Source of the DNA: Bacteriovorax sp. Seq25_V
Lineage (GTDB): Bacteria > Bdellovibrionota > Bacteriovoracia > Bacteriovoracales > Bacteriovoracaceae
DNA: 64,000 bases
Assembly (NCBI RefSeq): GCF_000447795.1
Contig: NZ_AUNI01000021.1
Coordinates: 1 to 64,000, forward strand
Direction: 5' to 3'
Shown here: in pieces, positions 50,689 to 58,571 of the stretch
How the letters are laid out: each line of letters opens with the position of its first letter
Position numbering within the stretch: position 1 is the stretch's first letter
The notes under the pieces: generated by a model
The model's database searches: none
Told to the model about the DNA's origin: nothing
The model's input: only the letters and a program-made list of their open reading frames with translations
Made by a program: the position numbers and the translations under genes

Positions 50689-51637
50689 AATAAGCTCTTC
50701 TTAACTCGGATGTGAATTCTTCGTATGATGATACTTTCTCCAGTTCCCTTCGTAGGTTTTCGAATGTTCGACCAATGTACTTTTCATACCCTAGTTTCTT
50801 CTTCTCAATTTTTAAGTAAGCAAAACTCCCCAGGGCCTTAAATAACCGTTGACACTTTACAAGTGAATATTCTTTTTCGAAGTCTTCATAATTTTTAAAA
50901 TTTGATTTTTTAAAATAGTATTTTTTTAATTCTTCTTTGAGATCTTCACCATAATCAAAATAACAATCCTCTAGGAATGATACGAGGTCATAACATCGCG
51001 GGCCTGTTCGTGCATCCTGATAATCAATATTCAAGATCTCATTGTTTTTAATCATTAAGTTTTTACTATGCATATCTCTATGGCATACAACATTTTTATG
51101 ATCACGAAAGTAACGCAAGAAGTTCTCTCTTATGGCATGCTTTGAATTTTCATTTATTGATCCGTTTAAGTATTCTTTCACAAAAAACTTGTAGGCGAGA
51201 TCGAATTCAAATGCGATTTTCTCATCGTCAAACTCGTAGCTACTATGACGTTTAAATTCGCCTATAGTTATCGATTGATATTTAAGAATTTCATCGATTA
51301 CTTTTTCTAATATTTTTTTTCTGCTTTCTATATTTAACTCTACATAATATTGCTGAAAGAGTACGTCACCTATATCTTCTTGTATTAAGTAAGTAGAGTC
51401 TTCACTTTTAAAATATATTTCTGGTGTGTTAATATGATTCCTGAAAAGCTTAGTCGTTTTGAAAAAGTCTATATTTTGTAACCCACCAACAGGCTCTTTT
51501 GATAATATTGCACTCTTTGTTTCTAGCTCTAAACGATAATATTCCCTAGAAGATGCATCACCAGACAGCTTTGTTATTGATACAATCTTTTCACTATAAC
51601 CATTCTTCTTAAGACCCTCAAGTATTGCATTACTCAT
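50678..51637 (-). CDS. amgK: Cell-wall amino sugar kinase, AmgK-like
   Basis: A 319-residue aminoglycoside-phosphotransferase-fold kinase. The ATG at 51637 is chosen over a TTG four codons upstream. It has the catalytic loop VVCHRDMHSKNLMI, the metal-binding LNIDYQDARTGPRCYDLVS, and LSGDASSREYYRL in the N-terminal lobe. The QDAxxGPxxYDLxSL block is typical of AmgK, which phosphorylates MurNAc and GlcNAc at C1 in peptidoglycan recycling. It is coupled to the MurU-like gene and overlaps the upstream lipoprotein gene by 8 bases. Confidence 0.8.
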   Translation of the reverse strand: MSNAILEGLKKNGYSEKIVSITKLSGDASSREYYRLELETKSAILSKEPVGGLQNIDFFKTTKLFRNHINTPEIYFKSEDSTYLIQEDIGDVLFQQYYVELNIESRKKILEKVIDEILKYQSITIGEFKRHSSYEFDDEKIAFEFDLAYKFFVKEYLNGSINENSKHAIRENFLRYFRDHKNVVCHRDMHSKNLMIKNNEILNIDYQDARTGPRCYDLVSFLEDCYFDYGEDLKEELKKYYFKKSNFKNYEDFEKEYSLVKCQRLFKALGSFAYLKIEKKKLGYEKYIGRTFENLRRELEKVSSYEEFTSELRRAYYAN

Positions 51638-52403
51638 AAGCTTTCTCAATTTTTTGCTTTAAGTTATAAAACATTCTACTGCTATTTCTTTCATAGGTAA
51701 TAGAAGATTCGTCACCCTTACTTACAATATAGTTCTTAAGGTAGAATTCCTCTCTAGCCATCTCTGATGGAACTTCATACATAAACGAGAAGTCTATTGT
51801 GTTTCTATTTTGTGTTTGAAGCCACAATAATTGTGCTGCTGGATCATACCCTGATCTTTTCATCATCTCATATGACAAGTTATTAAGTTTTACTTTTTCA
51901 ATAAAAGGTAGTCTCGCAAACTTAATCATACTTTCTATTTTATAATCTTCTCTTGGTATTAGTATTTGCTTTTGATAAATCCATAGCGTGCTTTTCGCAA
52001 ACTCACTAGTAAAGGCTGAAATGAAGATATCCTCGCTTTTAAAGTACTTTATAAACATCTGTGAAGAAATAAAAATATTACCTTCTGGCATTGAAAAGTA
52101 AAATGGCCGTCTATCTTCAACTATATAGAGATCTACTTTCTTATTTTTCGAGATAACGATTTCATTGTTTTGTGAAATTCTATCAACAAGATATTTAATA
52201 TAAGGATCATTTGCTGAACTAATCTTTCTGATTTTCTTTTTATTTTTATCAACAAACTTTTTAGTGATCGCTTCTAGATGCTTAGCATAATCTTCACTAC
52301 CCATTTCTCGCTTGTAGTTAGTTGCATAAGTTTCATCTTTCCCTTTCAATAGGGCACAGCTACTTAAAGTAATGACTAGTAAAAATAGTAAAATCTTATC
52401 CAT
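51630..52403 (-). CDS. Lipoprotein with degenerate M48 metallopeptidase core
   Basis: A 257-residue lipoprotein (signal MDKILLFLLVITLSSC, lipobox LSSC). The segment RRPFYFSMPEGNIFISSQMF followed by FISAFTSEFAKS aligns with periplasmic M48 proteins of the BepA/YcaL type ('npFAlPGGyIfvt.gll...aelaaVlaHEigHv'). The HExxH site reads S-E-F-A-K: only the glutamate remains. The third-ligand region, LSYEMMKRSGYDPAAQLLWL, keeps the 'aGYDP' helix but lacks the E..D pair. It is thus a likely pseudoprotease, upstream of amgK-murU with an 8-base overlap. The relation is by pattern and needs profile searching. Confidence 0.65.
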   Translation of the reverse strand: MDKILLFLLVITLSSCALLKGKDETYATNYKREMGSEDYAKHLEAITKKFVDKNKKKIRKISSANDPYIKYLVDRISQNNEIVISKNKKVDLYIVEDRRPFYFSMPEGNIFISSQMFIKYFKSEDIFISAFTSEFAKSTLWIYQKQILIPREDYKIESMIKFARLPFIEKVKLNNLSYEMMKRSGYDPAAQLLWLQTQNRNTIDFSFMYEVPSEMAREEFYLKNYIVSKGDESSITYERNSSRMFYNLKQKIEKAYE

Positions 52404-52455
52404 CTAAGAATTATACTTTTTTTTATATATTTTTAAAGGGATTTATCTTGAATAT

Positions 52456-52475
52456 GGCCCTAGCGAAGTAGGGCC
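52456..52475. other. 7-bp GC-rich hairpin between the LysM lipoprotein and the M48-like gene
   Basis: GGCCCTA (52456-52462) pairs with TAGGGCC (52469-52475) around GCGAAG. There is no T-run, so it may be a weak terminator or a processing or stabilising element between the two minus-strand genes. Confidence 0.5.
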
Positions 52476-52488
52476 CAATGAATTTAAA

Positions 52489-53121
52489 TTAGAGTTGTTC
52501 TGATGCAAGTTCTCTTTCTTCTGGTACGTAGTAAAGAGTAAAACCAGCAAAGATAAGATTTGGATCTCTGATCATATCAGAGTTGTTTTCCCAAATACTT
52601 CTCCATTTCTTGAATGTTCCATATTTTTCATTTGAAATTGAAGCTAGAGTGTCACCAGACTTGATTAGGTGTGGTAGTCCCTTTGGATTCCATACAAAAT
52701 TTCCTGGAGTATATCTGATTTTATCACCAACTTGAACACCATCAGCTAGAACATCTTGGTTATTAGCTTGTAGCTCTCTCCACTTTCTATAGTCGCCGTA
52801 AAGTTTAAATGAGATCCACATTAGAGTTTCTCCCTTTTGTACTTCATAAACTTCACTTTCAGTAATTACTGGAGCAGAAGAATCAACCATTTCATCTTTC
52901 AGTGGTTCACTTGTTTCTACACCAACGATTTCAGTATCAGCTGCATCTGTTGCCATTTCGTCTTTTGCGTCGGCATCAACTACGAAATCAGCGTCGTCGA
53001 TCACTAGTTCTTCACTTGTATTATTTGATGCCATCTCATCTTGTTTTACTTTTTTATTCGAACAAGATGCACCACCAAAAGCGATTGATATAAGTAGAAG
53101 CAGTTTAATTATTTTATTCAT
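52489..53121 (-). CDS. LysM-domain lipoprotein
   Basis: A 210-residue lipoprotein with signal MNKIIKLLLLISIAFGGASC (lipobox GASC). An acidic, alanine- and aspartate-rich linker with repeated DEM- and VDAD-type runs (about 28-90) joins two LysM domains: EVQKGETLMWISFKLYGDYR and LIKSGDTLASISNEKYGTFK, each with the KW and N-D-Q or NNSDMI features. LysM binds peptidoglycan, so it likely tethers outer membrane to cell wall. A GGGGGGAG ribosome site precedes the ATG. Confidence 0.85.
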   Translation of the reverse strand: MNKIIKLLLLISIAFGGASCSNKKVKQDEMASNNTSEELVIDDADFVVDADAKDEMATDAADTEIVGVETSEPLKDEMVDSSAPVITESEVYEVQKGETLMWISFKLYGDYRKWRELQANNQDVLADGVQVGDKIRYTPGNFVWNPKGLPHLIKSGDTLASISNEKYGTFKKWRSIWENNSDMIRDPNLIFAGFTLYYVPEERELASEQL

Positions 53122-53207
53122 TTCTCCCCCCTGGGTTTCACTAACTTTTATAGTCTATCGGATTACAATTTTTTTTCATTAATTTTTTGATAAGTAGACT
53201 TAAATTA

Positions 53208-53229
53208 TATAATAAGATAAAATCTTATT
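53208..53229 (+). promoter_or_regulatory. Promoter with 8-bp palindrome next to the 53231 start codon
   Basis: TATAAT (53208-53213) has TTGATA 15 bases upstream. AATAAGAT-AAA-ATCTTATT (53211-53229) is a perfect inverted repeat covering the end of the -10 and the predicted transcription start, ending one base before the ATG. No ribosome site is visible. Confidence 0.45.
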
Positions 53230-53230
53230 T

Positions 53231-54193
53231 ATGCTAAGTAGGATTTTAATTCCGTTATTCATACTAATTTTGTCGACTAATTGTTTTTCACAATCAGTTG
53301 TAGATAGCTTTTCTGATAGCTCTAATGTCGATGAACGCACATATGACTTAGCAGTTGAAACAATCATGAATGTTTCTGAGAGTAGACGTATATTTCTGAT
53401 TACAAATAATCAAGACAGTTATGCAAGAGGAGACTTTATTACAATTCTTCTCGAGCAAAAGCCTATCGCTCGCGGTTTAGTTGCAAAATTAAATGCTCAA
53501 ATTTCTGCTGTTAAGATTACAAAGATTTATTCACTTGAACTTTTCAATTCTCTACGTAGTTCAATGGAAGTACAAATCTTAAGAGGCGATGATAGTTTTT
53601 ATCGTTTGAAGAAAGATGAAAAGAAAGAAGAAGAGTTTCAAATTGAAAGTGAAGAAGATCTTTTTGATGAAGCAACAATTCTCGATGCAGATATGAATGC
53701 AGAACAAAACAATAAGCAAGTTATTAAAAATGACAACTTAGTCTCTTTTGGTCTAGGTCTCGTTGATGGTTATGACGAAGGTCAAAATGAAGCCAAAAAT
53801 CAACAGATCAATTTCAGTTATTCTTATCAAATTGATTCAAATATATGGGCTGAGTTTTATTATGGTCAGCACACAATAAAAGAATACCCTACTTCTGGTA
53901 TTGATACTGCGATTCAAAACTTTGCCTTGAGGGCAAAGTATGCAATCAAGGGTCCATTCTATACCGTTTTTATGCCTTATTTTGGTTATCAAATTATTGT
54001 ACCTGACTCACCAGGTGCGGGATCAAACGAAGATGAAGAGATCGCAGCACTGGAATTAAAAAGATTCGAAGAACTCAAAGAGAGCAAGCCAATTGCTGGG
54101 GTGACAATGCTTAAGCGTCTTGTACCCGGGTGGTTTGTAAAAGCTGAGGTTGGAACTGATATTCTAAACGTAGGACTTACTCTTGAATTTTAA
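53231..54193 (+). CDS. Predicted outer-membrane beta-barrel protein, unknown
   Basis: A 320-residue protein with a signal peptide (MLSRILIPLFILILSTNCFS) and a C-terminal phenylalanine (VGLTLEF), the usual barrel end signal. The first 150 residues form a globular or repetitive acidic region (lysine- and glutamate-rich DEKKEEEFQIESEEDLF), then alternating strands such as QQINFSYSYQIDSNIWAEFY and PFYTVFMPYFGYQIIV. It overlaps the LptM-like gene by 11 bases. The start lacks a ribosome site and the predicted leader is about ten bases. Function unknown. Confidence 0.65.
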   Translation: MLSRILIPLFILILSTNCFSQSVVDSFSDSSNVDERTYDLAVETIMNVSESRRIFLITNNQDSYARGDFITILLEQKPIARGLVAKLNAQISAVKITKIYSLELFNSLRSSMEVQILRGDDSFYRLKKDEKKEEEFQIESEEDLFDEATILDADMNAEQNNKQVIKNDNLVSFGLGLVDGYDEGQNEAKNQQINFSYSYQIDSNIWAEFYYGQHTIKEYPTSGIDTAIQNFALRAKYAIKGPFYTVFMPYFGYQIIVPDSPGAGSNEDEEIAALELKRFEELKESKPIAGVTMLKRLVPGWFVKAEVGTDILNVGLTLEF

Positions 54194-54368
54194 ACAACTC
54201 ATTTTTTTATCTTTTCTTCTCTCCTTTGTATCTTGTGGAGTTAAGGCTCCTCCAATGCCGGAAGAAAGTTCAGTTATTCCTTCTTACTTAGAGTTAAACA
54301 AGACTAAACTCACTCCAACCGAAGTTATTGATGCAGAGGATGAGCAGCAAGCAGAAGATAGTAATTAA
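54183..54368 (+). CDS. LptM/YifL-like small lipoprotein
   Basis: A 61-residue lipoprotein with signal MNFKQLIFLSFLLSFVSC and the short mature motif CGVKAPPMPEE, similar to the CGxKGPL.xP start of YifL (LptM). In E. coli LptM helps the LptD-LptE translocon mature. It starts at TTG overlapping the upstream stop, and its own stop overlaps folK (TAATG), making a three-gene unit. Assignment rests on the ten conserved residues around the lipobox. Confidence 0.7.
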   Translation: MNFKQLIFLSFLLSFVSCGVKAPPMPEESSVIPSYLELNKTKLTPTEVIDAEDEQQAEDSN

Positions 54369-54841
54369 TGTCCAAGCTTGTTTTAGGCCTTGGCTCGAAT
54401 CAGGGTAATTCTCGAGAAATTCTCAAAGACGCCATTTCATCACTTGATAAGAAGTTTGGACCATACAGCGAAATCAGCAAACTTTTCCAATCCGAGTCTT
54501 TTGGACATATCCCTCAGCCTGATTATTTGAATCTGTGTGTTGTTTACGAAGTTAACAATAAGTCACCTCATGACTGCTTACAGTTATGCCAGCAAACAGA
54601 GTTAAGTCTTGGTCGTGTTCGTCTTGAAAAATGGGGACCTCGCACAATTGATATCGATATATTATTCTTTGACGATATTGTTTTAGAGGATACAGATTTA
54701 ATATTACCACATCCACATATCAACGACAGAAGCTTTGTTGTTGAGCCTTTATCTCAGCTATCTATTTTTTCAAATCTTAAATTATTTTATCATTTCAATG
54801 ACACGTTCACGACAAAAAGTACTTGTATCGGTTTTCTCTAA
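54368..54841 (+). CDS. folK: 6-hydroxymethyl-dihydropterin pyrophosphokinase
   Basis: FolK transfers pyrophosphate from ATP to hydroxymethyl-dihydropterin in folate synthesis. The 157-residue sequence has LVLGLGSNQGN, YLNLCVVYEV, the ATP/Mg-binding RLEKWGPRTIDIDILFFDD (the RWGPRxIDLDIL signature) and LPHPHINDRSFVVEPL. It belongs to the barrel-lipoprotein-folK transcript. Other folate genes nearby are limited to folD, 45 kb away. Confidence 0.97.
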   Translation: MSKLVLGLGSNQGNSREILKDAISSLDKKFGPYSEISKLFQSESFGHIPQPDYLNLCVVYEVNNKSPHDCLQLCQQTELSLGRVRLEKWGPRTIDIDILFFDDIVLEDTDLILPHPHINDRSFVVEPLSQLSIFSNLKLFYHFNDTFTTKSTCIGFL

Positions 54842-54911
54842 CTTTTTTCCCGATTTCCTTTTTTACTGTTTGAAGTATTATATATACAATTAATATTCAC
54901 AGGAACTACCT

Positions 54912-56063
54912 ATGCTTAATTTCGATCTTACAGATGAACAAAAAGAAATTCGTGAACTCGCTATGAAATTCGCTCGCAACGAGATGATGCCCAAAGCAAT
55001 GGAATATGATGAGAAGGCTGAGATGCCCATGGATATTCTGACAAAAGCGTGGGAACTTGGTCTAGTGAACACTTGTATTCCTGAGCAATTTGGAGGCAAT
55101 GGTTTTGGCGCAGTTGATTCAATGGTCATTACAGAGGCGCTTGCTTATGGTTGTCTCGGTATGAATACAGCAATCATGGCAAACGATCTTGCACTCTTGC
55201 CGATTGTTATCGGTGGAAGTGATGAACAGAAAGAAAGATTTCTAAGACCATTTACTGAATCATATAAGCTTGCTGCATTCTGCCTTACTGAACCAGGCAA
55301 TGGTTCTGACGCTGCAGGAATTAAAACGACGATTAAAGATGCTGGTGACCATTACGTTGTTAATGGCAATAAGATGTGGATTACAAATGCCGGCTATGCT
55401 GACCTTTTTGTTGTCTATGGTACATATGATTCATCGTTAAAACACAAAGGTATTTCAGCAATTGTTATTGATGGAAAGACAGCCGGTATCGAACTTGGTG
55501 CCAAAGAAAATAAGATGGGGCATCGTTGCTCAGATACTCGTGCTGTAACTTTTAATAACGTTAAAGTTCCTAAAGAAAATTTACTTGGAATGCTTGGTGA
55601 AGGTTGGAAAATTGCAATGGCAACTTTAAATCACTCACGTCCAATGGTTGCTTCAAGCGCTGTTGGAGGTGCTCAAGCATCGCTCGATCATGCTGTAAAA
55701 TACGCCCTTGAGAGAGTTCAGTTTGGCACACCGCTAGCAAAACACCAAGCAATTCAAATAATGATCGCAGATATGGCGATGGAGATTGAAGCATCGAGGT
55801 TACTTGTGCTAAAATCTGCTTGGCATCTTGATCAAGGACATCCAAATCCTGAATTATCTTCATATGCCAAGGCAAAAGCTGCTGACATGTTTATGTCTGT
55901 TGCAACAGATGCTGTGCAAGTTTTTGGTGGTTACGGCTACAGCAAAGAATATCCAGTAGAGAAATTAATGAGAGATGCAAAGCTAATTCAAATCTATGAA
56001 GGCACATCTCAAATACAAAGATTAGTTATAGCAAAAGAAATTTTTTCAAGGAGTCAAAATTGA
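54912..56063 (+). CDS. Acyl-CoA dehydrogenase
   Basis: A 383-residue flavin acyl-CoA dehydrogenase, oxidising acyl-CoA to enoyl-CoA and passing electrons to ETF. It has FCLTEPGNGSDAAGI (FAD contact), KMWITNAGYAD, VQFGTPLAKHQAIQ and the C-terminal VQVFGGYGYSKEYPVEKLMR followed by QIYEGTSQIQRL, where the glutamate of YEGT is the catalytic base. It overlaps etfB by four bases; together they deliver electrons to the respiratory chain. Substrate chain length (short/branched or medium) is not decided by sequence. Confidence 0.95.
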   Translation: MLNFDLTDEQKEIRELAMKFARNEMMPKAMEYDEKAEMPMDILTKAWELGLVNTCIPEQFGGNGFGAVDSMVITEALAYGCLGMNTAIMANDLALLPIVIGGSDEQKERFLRPFTESYKLAAFCLTEPGNGSDAAGIKTTIKDAGDHYVVNGNKMWITNAGYADLFVVYGTYDSSLKHKGISAIVIDGKTAGIELGAKENKMGHRCSDTRAVTFNNVKVPKENLLGMLGEGWKIAMATLNHSRPMVASSAVGGAQASLDHAVKYALERVQFGTPLAKHQAIQIMIADMAMEIEASRLLVLKSAWHLDQGHPNPELSSYAKAKAADMFMSVATDAVQVFGGYGYSKEYPVEKLMRDAKLIQIYEGTSQIQRLVIAKEIFSRSQN

Positions 56064-56848
56064 ACATCTTCGTATGTATTAAACAAGTTCCTGACACTGA
56101 AACTAAGGTTACGCCTAATGGTGACGGGTCTTACATTGAAACAAACTCAATCAAGTGGATTATGAATCCGTATGATGAATTCGCAGTAGAGCAAGCTCTA
56201 TTAACTAAAGCAGCAAATGCTGGAGCAACTGTTACAGTAGTAAGAGTTGGTGGTGTTAAAGACACTGAAGCTCTAAGAACAGCTCTTGCAATGGGTGCTG
56301 ATGAAGCAATTCTTGTTGAAGCTTCTGATAACCTAGATTCTTATGCTACGGCTAAAGCAATTAAAGGTGCTATTGAGAAATCTGGAAAGTCAGCTGATGT
56401 TATCTTCACTGGTAAACAAGCGATCGATGATGACTGTCTTCAAGTTCCACAACTTGTAGCACAAATGCTAGGTCTTCCATCTGTATCTGTTGTTGTTGGT
56501 TGTGAAGAAGCTGGTGGAAAGTATACACTTAAAAGAGAAGTTGAAGGTGGAGCACTAGAAGTTTACGAAGTGACTTCTCCAGCTCTAATTGCTTGTAACA
56601 AAGGATTAAATTCTCCTCGTTACGCATCTCTTCCAGGAATTATGAAAGCAAAGAAAAAGCCACTTGCTCAGTACTCACTTGGTGATGTTGGTGTTTCTGA
56701 TTCTGATGTAAGAGTTAAATACTCTAACTTCCAACTTCCTCCAGAAAAACCAGCTGGGAAAAAGTTTGAAGCAATGGACGAAGCTGTTCAGGCATCTGTT
56801 GTTGCAGATGTTGTTAAGCTTTTAAGAGAAGAAGCAAAAGTAATCTAA
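56060..56848 (+). CDS. etfB: Electron transfer flavoprotein subunit beta
   Basis: The 262-residue beta subunit of ETF. It starts at TTG (56060) with AAGGAG upstream, giving MNIFVCIKQVPDTETKVTP, then NPYDEFAVEQAL, ATVTVVRVGG, FTGKQAIDDDCLQVP and the C-terminal SLPGIMKAKKKPL. These are the AMP-binding and alpha-subunit-contact regions. ETF carries electrons from the acyl-CoA dehydrogenase encoded just upstream to ETF-quinone oxidoreductase, which is not in the window. Confidence 0.96.
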   Translation: MNIFVCIKQVPDTETKVTPNGDGSYIETNSIKWIMNPYDEFAVEQALLTKAANAGATVTVVRVGGVKDTEALRTALAMGADEAILVEASDNLDSYATAKAIKGAIEKSGKSADVIFTGKQAIDDDCLQVPQLVAQMLGLPSVSVVVGCEEAGGKYTLKREVEGGALEVYEVTSPALIACNKGLNSPRYASLPGIMKAKKKPLAQYSLGDVGVSDSDVRVKYSNFQLPPEKPAGKKFEAMDEAVQASVVADVVKLLREEAKVI

Positions 56849-56872
56849 TTAATTTTTTTAGGAGATAATATA

Positions 56873-57826
56873 ATGGCAAAAGTATTAGTATTTGCTGAAG
56901 CAAACGGTGATACAGTTAAGTCTGTAACATTCGAAATTTTAGGAAAACTAGCAGGTCACACAGTTGACGTTGCTCTAGTTGGTAATATGGGAGCGAACGC
57001 TGTTTCTGACCTTGCAAAGTTTGGTGCAGCCAATGTTCATAACCTTAAAGGTGCAAACCTTGATAACTACTCACCAGAAGGTTACGCTAATGCGCTTAAA
57101 GAGTTTATTGGTGATAAGTACGACTATGTATTTGCAGGATCTACTTCTTTGGCAAAAGATTTAATGCCAAGACTTGCTGGTATGTTCGACGCTGGTATGG
57201 CTTCTGAAGTAACAAACTTTGTTATGGACGGTGATGCTTTCGCTGGAACAAGACCACTATTCGCTGGTAAAGTTCTTGCAAAAGTTGAACTAACAGGTCC
57301 TAAGCCACACTTTGTAACAGTTAGACCAAATTCACTTGGACTTCCAGAAAATCCAACTGCTGGTGCTGGTGCAGCTACTGAAGTTGCAGCAAATGCAGGT
57401 GAAATTAGAGCAGCAATTAAAGAAATCATTAAAGGTGCTTCAGAAAAGCTTGACCTTACAGAAGCAAATATTATTGTTTCTGGTGGTAGAGCAATGAAAG
57501 AAGCTGCTAACTTCAAGATTCTTGAAGAGCTTGCTGAAGTTCTTGGTGCAACAGTTGGTGCTTCAAGAGCAGCTGTTGATTCAGGATATGCTCCTCACTC
57601 AATGCAAGTTGGACAAACAGGTAAAACAGTTTCTCCATCACTTTATATTGCTTGTGGTATTTCTGGTGCAATTCAGCACTTAGCTGGTATGAGAACTTCA
57701 AAGGTTATCGTTGCGATTAATACTGATCCAGATGCGCCAATCTTTACAAAAGCTGATTACGGAATCGTTGGGGATCTTTTCCAAATCGTTCCACTTCTTA
57801 AAGAAGAATTCAAAAAAGTTCTATAA
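56873..57826 (+). CDS. etfA: Electron transfer flavoprotein subunit alpha
   Basis: The 317-residue alpha subunit binds FAD. It has VLVFAEANGDTVKSVTFE at the N terminus, the variable middle, and the FAD domain motifs IIVSGGRAMKEAAN, GATVGASRAAVDSGY, QVGQTGKTVSPSLYIACGIS, GAIQHLAGM and VAINTDPDAPIF. An AGGAG site precedes the ATG 24 bases after etfB. A strong terminator follows, closing the ACAD-etfBA operon. Confidence 0.97.
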   Translation: MAKVLVFAEANGDTVKSVTFEILGKLAGHTVDVALVGNMGANAVSDLAKFGAANVHNLKGANLDNYSPEGYANALKEFIGDKYDYVFAGSTSLAKDLMPRLAGMFDAGMASEVTNFVMDGDAFAGTRPLFAGKVLAKVELTGPKPHFVTVRPNSLGLPENPTAGAGAATEVAANAGEIRAAIKEIIKGASEKLDLTEANIIVSGGRAMKEAANFKILEELAEVLGATVGASRAAVDSGYAPHSMQVGQTGKTVSPSLYIACGISGAIQHLAGMRTSKVIVAINTDPDAPIFTKADYGIVGDLFQIVPLLKEEFKKVL

Positions 57827-57832
57827 TAAATC

Positions 57833-57863
57833 GAAGGGGATCTTATTGGTCCCCTTCTTTTTT
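57833..57863 (+). terminator. Rho-independent terminator after etfA
   Basis: GAAGGGGA pairs with TCCCCTTC around a nine-base loop, followed by six T residues. The 3' part overlaps the end of the convergent PilZ gene. Confidence 0.9.
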
Positions 57864-58478
57864 CATCCCAACTATATATGAATTTATTTTTCCATGGCGA
57901 TCTATATCCCCTGGTGAGATATGCACAATTCGATAGTAAATTTTTATTTTAATCTCTTTTCCTTGCATTTTTATTAAACGAAACTTATCTCCCGCAGTGA
58001 GTAGCTTTACATTCAAATCTGACATCTTTAAACCAAGCCCACTGTCAGAAATATCTAATAATTCAAAACTAAATCTTGATTTCCCTAGTGTGTTTGCTTG
58101 TACTTTTTCAAACAATACATTCTGACTATCATCTACTTTTGTTCTCTTGCTTTGTCGATTTTCAATTAGCTTAATTCGATCAGGTAATTCAATTACAACG
58201 AATTCTTTCGTCTCTCTTTTCATCTTCCCTTTAATGAGCATTGATCTCGTCATAAACTTTAAATAGACTGGAAGATGCTCTTTGAATGATTTAAGTTTTT
58301 TGACTTTAGATAGAATAATACTATTTGCATCTTCATTGTGCTCAAGGATGAAACCATTATGTATTATTTTTTGGGCCTCAGTTGCTTGCCATATAATAAT
58401 ATTCTCTAGCTTTATAAGAGCTCTATCTAATACTTCTTTAATCGCTAGCCTGTCTTCTTCCCACTTAAAATTTTCCAT
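57843..58478 (-). CDS. PilZ-domain protein (YcgR-like)
   Basis: A 211-residue cytoplasmic protein. The N-terminal half resembles a YcgR-type flagellar-brake domain, and the C-terminal half is a PilZ domain with the c-di-GMP-binding motif RQSKRTKV (R..xR) followed by LLDISDSGLGLKM (D-x-S-x-x-G). It would bind cyclic di-GMP and act on motility or another effector. It is convergent with the etf operon and overlaps its terminator. No diguanylate cyclase is in the window. Confidence 0.85.
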   Translation of the reverse strand: MENFKWEEDRLAIKEVLDRALIKLENIIIWQATEAQKIIHNGFILEHNEDANSIILSKVKKLKSFKEHLPVYLKFMTRSMLIKGKMKRETKEFVVIELPDRIKLIENRQSKRTKVDDSQNVLFEKVQANTLGKSRFSFELLDISDSGLGLKMSDLNVKLLTAGDKFRLIKMQGKEIKIKIYYRIVHISPGDIDRHGKINSYIVGMKKEGDQ

Positions 58479-58544
58479 GCTGTATTATCACACAGAATTT
58501 ATTTATTGGCCCGAGGTCGTAAATTAATTTTTATTAATTGATAT

Positions 58545-58567
58545 AAGAAAAGCACCCAATGGGTGCT
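58545..58567 (-). terminator. Terminator of the sigma-54-dependent gene
   Basis: On the minus strand AGCACCC and GGGTGCT pair around ATT, then TTTTCTT follows, just after the stop of the gene ending at 58572. The stem is strong; the T-tract is short. Confidence 0.75.
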
Positions 58568-58571
58568 CATA

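Noticed and set aside
55720-55740. TTTGGCACACCGCTAGC as a second sigma-54 site
   Set aside because: The -12 element TTGC is missing and it lies inside the acyl-CoA dehydrogenase coding region.
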